Assembly (NCBI GenBank): GCA_902806375.1
Contig: CADCWK010000097.1
Location: forward strand, 1-7,887
Direction: 5' to 3'
DNA length: 7,887 nucleotides
DNA from: an uncultured Thermomicrobiales bacterium
GTDB lineage: Bacteria; Chloroflexota; Chloroflexia; Thermomicrobiales; UBA6265
In this document: positions 1-6,625 of the stretch, piece after piece
Layout: each line of letters starts with the position of its first letter
Position numbering within the stretch: the first letter of the stretch is position 1
Position numbers and translations under genes: made by a program
The notes under the pieces: model-generated
What the model was told of the DNA's origin: nothing
Databases searched by the model: none
Seen by the model: the letters and a program-made list of their open reading frames with translations, nothing else

Positions 1-345
1 TCCCCAGGCGAATGACGGCCAGAAGATGGCGTCGAAACCGGCATACGCCAACCCATTTTCGGGTCCGATGAACCGGACCTGGTACCCCACCCCGCCGATG
101 ATCACCACGTAGACGATCAGGTGGAGGATGAGCAGGATCAGATCGCGGAGGAACGTCGATGGCCGCAGCGGCCGGACCGTGGTCGGCCCGGCCCCGGATG
201 CCACGGTCGCTGGCAGCAGCCCGCCGGGAGCGACCGGTCGGCCGGTCCGGGTGTCGAAGCGTGGCGGTGGCGCCGACGGGGGCCGGACCAGCGGCACGTC
301 GCGCTCGGCTCCAGGGGGTCGTAGGGGGTCAGGCTTGCCGTCCAT
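1..345 (-). CDS. Small proline-rich protein with 2TM-like membrane domain, partial (3' end beyond window)
   Basis: This frame is open from an ATG at 345 to the window edge (115 codons seen), so the C-terminus is missing. Residues 1-62 are Pro/Arg-rich, probably disordered and cytoplasmic, with an RFDTRTGRPV stretch at 29-38. Residues 65-90 form a strongly hydrophobic helix containing HLIVYVV. A second segment begins near residue 103 and shows FWPSFAWG at 108-115. The order (hydrophobic helix with His and Tyr, short loop, then Trp-xxx-Trp-Gly) resembles the '2TM domain' family (PF13239); that assignment is by eye. The ATG overlaps the regulator's TGA by one base (TGATG) with no clear ribosome binding site, which suggests translational coupling and expression as the third gene of the kinase-regulator operon. 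It could be an accessory membrane partner of the kinase, but nothing shown proves this. The reading frame is well supported by its composition and coupling; the function is unknown. Confidence 0.7.
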   Translation of the reverse strand, partial: MDGKPDPLRPPGAERDVPLVRPPSAPPPRFDTRTGRPVAPGGLLPATVASGAGPTTVRPLRPSTFLRDLILLILHLIVYVVIIGGVGYQVRFIGPENGLAYAGFDAIFWPSFAWG

Positions 346-1084
346 CAGGCCGCGAACCGGTAGCCGACGCCCCAGACCGTCCCGATCCGTACGCCGGCCG
401 GGCCCAGCTTCTTCCGCAGCCGGACGACGTGGCTGTCGACCGTCCGGTCGAACACCTCGATCTCGTCGCCCCAGATCCGCTCGAGCAGGTAGGCCCGGCT
501 GAAGGCGCGGCCAGGGTTGCTGGCCAGCATCGAGAGCAGGTCGAACTCGCGCCGGGTCAGGTCGACCGGCTGGCCTTCGACCGTCACGGTCCGCCCCGAA
601 GGGTCGATGATCAGTTCGCCGTGAGCGATCAGGGCGGCACCCGTGGAGGATGCCGTCACGCCGGGCGGAACGACGCTCGGATCGGCCGCGGAGGCGACGA
701 CCACCGGCGACGGGACCGGTGTGGCGGACCCGACCCGGCGCATCATCGCCCGGACCCGCGCCATCAGTTCCCGCATCCCGAACGGCTTGGTCACGTAGTC
801 ATCGGCCCCGACTTCCAGGCCGACCACCCGGTCGATCTCCTCGCCCCGGGCCGTGAGCATGATGATCGGCATCAGGTGCGTCTGCCGGATCCGGCGGCAG
901 ACCGTCAGGCCGTCCAGACCGGGCAACATCCAGTCCAGGATGACCAGGTCGATCCGCTCCTCCGCGACGGCCACCAGCGCCGAGGGGCCATCGAAGGCCT
1001 GTCGGACGGAGTACCCCTCCTGGACGAGGTGAGACTGGATCAGGTTGCAGATGTCGACATCGTCCTCGACGACAAGGATTCGGG

Positions 1085-1088
<4 letters not shown>
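345..1088 (-). CDS. OmpR/PhoB-family two-component response regulator
   Basis: This 247-residue protein is a DNA-binding transcription regulator switched on by phosphotransfer from its partner kinase. The receiver domain (about 2-118) has the acidic pair D9/D10, the phosphoacceptor D52 in LVILDWMLPGLDG, the switch residue T79 in MLTARG and the conserved K101 in VTKPFG. The winged-helix output domain (about 155-246) has the typical LTRREFDLL, AFSRAYLLERIWG and VDSHVVRLRKKLG signatures and ends in GVGYRF. The Ala/Ser/Pro/Val-rich linker at about 121-155 is longer than usual. The ATG at 1088 overlaps the kinase stop in ATGA and has a strong AGGAGG upstream, so the start is well supported. The gene lies between the kinase and the 2TM-like gene, so it is very probably the cognate regulator; its targets are unknown. 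It may autoregulate the operon, but I found no clear direct-repeat site upstream of the kinase. Confidence 0.95.
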
Positions 1089-2632
<1,544 letters not shown>

Positions 2633-2810
2633 CGACCGGTCACGCGCACCGGCATCCGGGCATTCGTCGCGACCCGGCTCGCCGATGTTCCACCCCTCGA
2701 CACGTCAGCGCCTGGTCCATGATCGCCAACGGGTGTGACATCCGCTTCGCGAGACTATGACCAATCGATGGCGTCCCGGCCATGATGCCTGATCGCCGGC
2801 CCGACGGCGA

Positions 2811-2854
2811 GAAAACCGGACCCGCCGCGACGGGGTGCCGTCGCGGCGGGTCCG
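2811..2854 (-). terminator. Rho-independent terminator of the DEAD-box helicase gene
   Basis: A perfect 17-bp inverted repeat (2817-2833 pairing with 2838-2854) closes a 4-base loop. On the minus strand it is followed by GTTTTC. The stem is extremely GC-rich and starts 33 bases past the helicase stop codon at 2887, as expected for an intrinsic terminator. It separates the helicase from the kinase operon, so the latter needs its own promoter within 2633-2810. The U-tract is short (four T), so termination may rely mostly on the stem. Confidence 0.85.
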
Positions 2855-2886
2855 ATCGGATCTCATGTGGTGTTCAGCGACGGGCG

Positions 2887-5694
2887 TCAGGCGCCGCCGG
2901 CGCCGCTGTCGTCACGCTGGAACGGGCGGTAGGGCTGCTGGCCCTGTGGCTCGCGCCGGGGTCCGCGATCGAACGACCGGTTGCCACGGTCGTCACTATC
3001 GAAGCGGCGGGGGCCGCCGGGGCCGTCGTTCCGGCGTGGGCCGGCCGACCGGTCGAACTCGCGCTCGTCGCGGCGGAATGGGCGATCGTCGCGCGGACCG
3101 TCGTCGCGGCGCGGGCCACGCTCGTCGCGATCGAAGCGCCGGGGGGCATCGTCGCGGCGGGGTCCGCGGTCGTCACGGTCGCCGAAGCCGAACTGGCCGT
3201 CACGGGGTCCACGGTCCGGGCGCGGCCCGAAGCCGCCCCGGTCGCCGCCCGGTCCCCGGCCGCCGGGTCCACCCCGGTCGCCGCCACCACGGAACTGGCG
3301 CGGACCACGGTCGCCGCCGAAGGGGCGGCCACCGCCGCGATCCGGCCGGCCACCGAAGTCTCCACCACGCTCACCACCGCGCTCGCCCGTCCGGGGCGGC
3401 TCGTTGGAGACCTCGGCCGTCACCGGCCGGCCCTTCATCCGGATGGTCGACATCGCCTGGAGGACGGCCTCGACGCTGGCCGTCGGCACGTCGACGAACG
3501 TCGACGCGTCGAGGATGTCGATCGCCCCGATGCTGCGGCCCGGGATGTTGGCCTCGTTGGCGATGGCACCGACGATGTCCTGCGGGCGGATGCCCTGGGC
3601 ACGGCCGATGTTCAGGAAGAGCCGGGTCATGCCCTGCTCGCCCCGGGCGCCGCGTGGGGCGGTCCCGAAGGTCGCGAGGTCGTCCTCGGCCTGGTCGACG
3701 ATCGAACCGCGGCCGGTCTCGTCGGCGTAGAGCTTCAGGACGGCCGCCGCGATGGCAGACATGTCCTGGTCCTCGGCCAGCTGCTCGACCACTTCGAGGT
3801 ACGGCTCGTAGTTGGACTCGTCGCGCAGCGTGTCGGTGATGATGGTCTTCATCGCCTCGCGGCGACGATCGGCCACGTCGGTCAGTGTCGGCAGCTTGCG
3901 GAGGTCGATCTTGCCCTTGGTGGCGCGCTCGATCTGCCGCAGCCAGCGCAGCTCGCGGGGCGATACGAGCGTGATCGCCTCACCGGCCTTGCCGGCGCGG
4001 CCCGTCCGGCCGACGCGGTGGACGTAGGCCTCGGTGCTCTCCGGGATGTCGAAGTTGATGACGTGGCTGACGTCCGGGATGTCAAGTCCGCGGGCCGCGA
4101 CGTCGGTCGCGATCAGGATCTCGGCCTGCCCGGCCCGGAAGCGCCGCATGACGCGGTCGCGCTGGGCCTGGGACAGGTCGCCATGGAGCGTCTCCACCGC
4201 GTAGCCACGGGCCAGCAGGGCCTCGCCCAGCTCGTCGACGCCGTTCTTGGTCCGGCAGAAGATCATCGCGCTCTGCGGCTCTTCGGCGTCCAGGATCCGG
4301 TTCAGGACGTCCACCTTGCGGGAACGCGGCACCTCGTAGGCGCTCTGGGTGATCGTCGAGACGGTCACCTCCTTGCCGCGGACCGTGATCCGGGCCGGGT
4401 CCTTCATGTGGGTCCGGGCGAGGTCGGCGATCCGGGGCGGCATGGTCGCGGAGAACAGCGACATCTGCCGGGCGCCGGGGATCTGGCTCAGGATCCAGTC
4501 GACGTCGTCGATGAAGCCCATGTCGAGCATCTCATCGGCCTCGTCGAGGACGAAGTAGCGGGTGTACTCGAGGGACAGGGACCCACGACGCATGTGGTCC
4601 ATGACGCGGCCCGGCGTCCCGACGACGATCTGGACACCCCGCTGGAGTCCGCGGAGCTGGCGCTCGTAGGCCTGGCCACCGTAGATCGGCAGCGTCTGGA
4701 CTTCCTTGTGCTTGCCGTACTTGTGCAGCGCCTCGGCGACCTGGATGGCCAGCTCGCGGGTCGGGCACAGGATCAGCGCCTGGACGTGGCGATCGGACGG
4801 GTCGATCTGCTCGATGATCGGCAGGCCGAAGGCGGCAGTCTTGCCCGAGCCTGTCTGCGCCTGGGCGATCACGTCGCGTCCGGCGAGCAAGTCCGGGATC
4901 GTCGCGACCTGGATCGGGCTCGGGGCCTCGTAGCCGACCTCGCGGAGGGACGTCAGCAGCGCGCCGGTCAGGCCCAGATCCTCGAAGGTGACGGACGGCT
5001 CGTCGGAATCGTCGTCACTCCGACGCGCGTGGGCGTCACCGGTGGTGTCCGTCGAACCGCGCGGACCAGCGACGACATGGGCCGCTTCGGCGGCGGGCTC
5101 GTTCTCGACCTCGTCGGCGGTCGGCTCGGCTGACGCCGTCTCCGCGACCGTGCCGTTGGTGGTCGCGCGGGACGGCGTGGCCGGCTCATCGCTGGCGTCG
5201 GCGTCCGCGTCAGTCGAGGCTGTGTCGCTGTCCGGGACGATGGGCTGGTCAGCAGCCACGGTGGAGGTGTTCGCCGTGGTCGCCGTCAGATCGGTCTCGT
5301 GGGCAGGCACATCGGCCGTCTCGAGGACCGTCTCCCCGGTATCGGGCGCGGTCAGCGGCTGCTCGGCCACCGCTTCGTCAGTGGCGGCCTGGGCGACCGG
5401 CTCCTTGGCCTTGGCCCGGCTGGCGCGGGGCTTGGCCGGCTTCTTCTTCGGCGGGGCGGCGTCCTCGTCGGTCACGACGGGGGCGACGGCCTCAGCGCCG
5501 CCGTCGACGGCTGGGGTCGCGGTCGGCTCGCCGTCGACGACGGGAACCTCGGTGCCGCCGAGGTCGATCTGGGCGACCGCGTCACTGGTGATCGGTTCGA
5601 TGGTGCCATTCTCCGTGGTGGTCTCGTTGGTCGTCGTGGTGTCGTCCACGTCAGTCTCCGGCGCAGGCCGAACTGCTGTCCGCGATGCGGGCAT
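2887..5694 (-). CDS. deaD: DEAD-box ATP-dependent RNA helicase, CsdA/DeaD type, with long disordered N- and C-terminal extensions
   Basis: This is an ATP-driven RNA helicase likely to act in ribosome assembly, RNA decay or cold adaptation, as known for CsdA/DeaD. It has 935 residues, against roughly 500-650 for typical homologues. Residues 1-234 are a low-complexity, mostly acidic Thr/Ala/Asp/Glu-rich extension with one basic island (KKKPAKPRASRAKAK, 83-97). The helicase core follows: Q motif (FEDLGL to SPIQ262), motif I AQTGSGKT (279-286), Ia PTRELA (311-316), II DEAD (384-387), III SAT (415-417), V ATDVAARGLD (529-538) and VI HRVGRTGR (559-566). Residues 689-762 match the DbpA/CsdA RNA-binding domain (RLFLNIGRAQGI, DIVGAIANEANI). 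Residues 766-935 are an Arg/Gly/Asp-rich tail. The ATG at 5694 has GAAAAGGA upstream, which supports the start and the long N-terminus as translated sequence. The gene appears monocistronic, with its own promoter and terminator. The family assignment is firm; the exact role is inferred. Confidence 0.96.
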   Translation of the reverse strand: MPASRTAVRPAPETDVDDTTTTNETTTENGTIEPITSDAVAQIDLGGTEVPVVDGEPTATPAVDGGAEAVAPVVTDEDAAPPKKKPAKPRASRAKAKEPVAQAATDEAVAEQPLTAPDTGETVLETADVPAHETDLTATTANTSTVAADQPIVPDSDTASTDADADASDEPATPSRATTNGTVAETASAEPTADEVENEPAAEAAHVVAGPRGSTDTTGDAHARRSDDDSDEPSVTFEDLGLTGALLTSLREVGYEAPSPIQVATIPDLLAGRDVIAQAQTGSGKTAAFGLPIIEQIDPSDRHVQALILCPTRELAIQVAEALHKYGKHKEVQTLPIYGGQAYERQLRGLQRGVQIVVGTPGRVMDHMRRGSLSLEYTRYFVLDEADEMLDMGFIDDVDWILSQIPGARQMSLFSATMPPRIADLARTHMKDPARITVRGKEVTVSTITQSAYEVPRSRKVDVLNRILDAEEPQSAMIFCRTKNGVDELGEALLARGYAVETLHGDLSQAQRDRVMRRFRAGQAEILIATDVAARGLDIPDVSHVINFDIPESTEAYVHRVGRTGRAGKAGEAITLVSPRELRWLRQIERATKGKIDLRKLPTLTDVADRRREAMKTIITDTLRDESNYEPYLEVVEQLAEDQDMSAIAAAVLKLYADETGRGSIVDQAEDDLATFGTAPRGARGEQGMTRLFLNIGRAQGIRPQDIVGAIANEANIPGRSIGAIDILDASTFVDVPTASVEAVLQAMSTIRMKGRPVTAEVSNEPPRTGERGGERGGDFGGRPDRGGGRPFGGDRGPRQFRGGGDRGGPGGRGPGGDRGGFGPRPDRGPRDGQFGFGDRDDRGPRRDDAPRRFDRDERGPRRDDGPRDDRPFRRDEREFDRSAGPRRNDGPGGPRRFDSDDRGNRSFDRGPRREPQGQQPYRPFQRDDSGAGGA
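2890..3399 (-). repeat. Region encoding the Arg/Gly/Asp-rich tail of the helicase
   Basis: Codons 766-935 of the helicase encode a degenerate repetitive tail. Its first part is Gly-rich, with RGG-like units (ERGGERGGDFGG, GGDRGGPGGRGPGG). Its second part is charged, with RGPRRDD occurring twice (843-849 and 859-865) and related GPRRND and GPRRFD units. Such tails bind RNA non-specifically and can promote condensate formation in other DEAD-box proteins. The DNA is correspondingly repetitive, with many gtcgcggcg-like words, and may be prone to length variation between strains. Confidence 0.8.
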
Positions 5695-6014
5695 GGTGGT
5701 TCCTTTTCATGGCGTTGGGACGCCTGAGAGCCGGCAGCAGACGGCACGCGCGCGCAGGTGATGGGGGGACGAATGCGACGTGGTCCGTTACGGGCAAGAG
5801 TGGTTCGGTCGGCGGCATCCGCGAGATGGGCGGAGCATGTGATCCCCCGAAGGTGGGGGTCGATCAGCGCCGGGCCGGCAGGAGGGCTGAGCGCTGCTCG
5901 CGACGCCGCTGGTCGCGGTTCCCATGGGGCGAGTGCCACCCGGTCACCATGCACTCGGGCATGGCCAGCAGTCAGAGAACTGTCGAGGGGAAGGCACCAG
6001 CTGTGTGGCGCAAC
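5695..6014 (-). promoter_or_regulatory. Predicted ~320-nt 5' leader of the helicase mRNA
   Basis: If transcription starts a few bases past the TATACT box at 6021-6026, the message has an untranslated leader of about 320 bases. Visible potential hairpins are CCATGC/GCATGG (5947-5952 with 5959-5964) and a bulged stem at 5840-5866. The latter pairs TGATC with GATCA around a C-run/G-run stem, and the minus-strand RNA has UUCG in its loop region. Known csdA and other cold-shock messages have long structured leaders that give temperature or autoregulatory control. That this leader works the same way is inference. The one longer frame within it (GTG at 5954) gives a non-protein-like Arg/Pro/Ser-rich product. 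Confidence 0.4.
5701..5708 (-). promoter_or_regulatory. Ribosome binding site of the helicase gene
   Basis: The minus strand reads GAAAAGGA, ending 6 bases before the ATG at 5694. It is the best ribosome site near the 5' end and argues that translation begins before the 234-residue low-complexity extension rather than at an internal start near the helicase core. Confidence 0.75.
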
Positions 6015-6020
6015 CGAAGC

Positions 6021-6050
6021 AGTATAGCAGGTTGTCTGCCCCGCTTACAG
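6021..6050 (-). promoter_or_regulatory. Extended -10 promoter for the helicase gene
   Basis: On the minus strand the sequence TGCTATACT (6021-6029) gives a near-consensus -10 box, TATACT (5 of 6), with a TGn extension. An 18-base spacer separates it from a weak -35, CTGTAA (6045-6050). A -10 box this good is rare in such GC-rich DNA. It points toward the helicase gene, with a predicted transcript start near 6014. Confidence 0.6.
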
Positions 6051-6192
6051 CCCGTTAGTGGGCCGGTTCAGACCGCGGGAACACACCGTGCCGGCGCCTG
6101 GACAGAACCACCGGGACGGCGTCGAGAGGCTTGAAACACCGTTGCCTCCAGGCGATCCGAGATCCGGAATCCCTCGATCCCGGTACCCGTCC

Positions 6193-6241
6193 GGACGTGT
6201 CGCCTGGGAGGGAGGTCATCCCGGACACGTCCCGGGACGTG
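6193..6241. repeat. Overlapping inverted repeats with ACGT cores in the divergent intergenic region
   Basis: Arm A, GGACGTGTC (6193-6201), is the exact reverse complement of arm B, GACACGTCC (6224-6232), across a 22-base spacer. Arm B overlaps a perfect 16-bp palindrome, CACGTCCCGGGACGTG (6226-6241). Arm B can therefore pair either with A or with the right half of the palindrome. This could be a dimeric regulator site or a switchable RNA fold; neither is proven. It lies upstream of the predicted helicase promoter and about 385 bases upstream of the malic-enzyme-like gene. Confidence 0.5.
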
Positions 6242-6611
6242 GTTGGGCGTCGTCGGTGTCTGGGTGGACCAGACAGGAACTGGAGTCGACCGTGTCGATC
6301 AGCGTCCGTCGAGGCACACCTCCGGGATGACGGAAGACCGCTCACCCATCCCTCCTACGTCCGCCCGCCTTAGAAAAGTGCCGTGCGCCTGCTCCGGCCC
6401 CCTCCTGCCCGCCACGGTCACCCACCCGTGCAGCTGAGCCGATCCAATCTAGACATCAGCGACGCTGGTCTCGCTTGGACAGCGACGCAACAGGTACACC
6501 GGGATCCATCGGTCACGGCACCGGTGGTGACATGCGTGTCCTGAGGGGTGGCGGGTCGTGCCAACGGGCTGACCTGCTAGGCTTCCGGGCAGCGACGTTC
6601 CGACGAGAAGC

Positions 6612-6616
6612 AAGGA
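6612..6616 (+). promoter_or_regulatory. Ribosome binding site favouring the GTG start of the malic-enzyme-like gene
   Basis: AAGGA lies 9 bases before the GTG at 6626. The in-frame ATG at 6677 has no comparable site, and an in-frame TAG at 6578-6580 closes the frame upstream. The start is therefore GTG 6626 or ATG 6677, with GTG preferred. Confidence 0.6.
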
Positions 6617-6625
6617 TGCCCAGAC

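Larger units (their letters stand above)
5695..6625. other. 931-bp divergent intergenic region without a credible gene
   Basis: The region separates the helicase (leftward) from the malic-enzyme-like gene (rightward). Besides the helicase leader, its promoter and the ACGT repeats, it holds two small inverted repeats. One is TGTCTGG/CCAGACA (6257-6263 with 6269-6275). The other is GTCAC/GTGAC (6512-6516 with 6527-6531) flanking the palindrome CACCGGTG (6519-6526). Open frames here encode Arg/Ser/Pro-rich strings with no hydrophobic core or recognisable motif. I found no tRNA T-loop or other RNA gene signature. No convincing promoter for the rightward gene was found; TGCTAGGCT at 6575-6583 is a weak -10 candidate. 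Confidence 0.6.

Noticed and set aside
2633..2810. Search for a promoter of the kinase operon (for example a CATAGT box)
   Set aside because: The best -10 candidate matches only 4 of 6 positions and has no -35 at proper spacing, so none is called.
2782..5133. 783-codon open frame on the plus strand opposite the helicase
   Set aside because: Its translation is Val/Ala/Gly/Asp-rich with no domain, and it lies antisense to a fully conserved helicase. It is a GC-driven shadow frame.
5472..5954. Possible upstream frame (GTG at 5954) in the helicase leader overlapping the helicase start
   Set aside because: The product is an Arg/Pro/Ser-rich string with no motif and overlaps the helicase N-terminus in another frame. 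It has no good ribosome site.
6064..6073. GGTTCAGACC, resembling a tRNA T-loop
   Set aside because: The flanking bases do not form a T-stem, and no acceptor or anticodon arms are present at the right distances.
6257..6275. 7-bp hairpin TGTCTGG/CCAGACA considered as a terminator
   Set aside because: No T-run follows on either strand, and no gene ends nearby.
6055..6345. 96-codon minus-strand frame in the divergent intergenic region
   Set aside because: It is Arg/Ser-rich with no hydrophobic pattern or ribosome site, and it runs through the ACGT inverted repeats and upstream of the helicase promoter.
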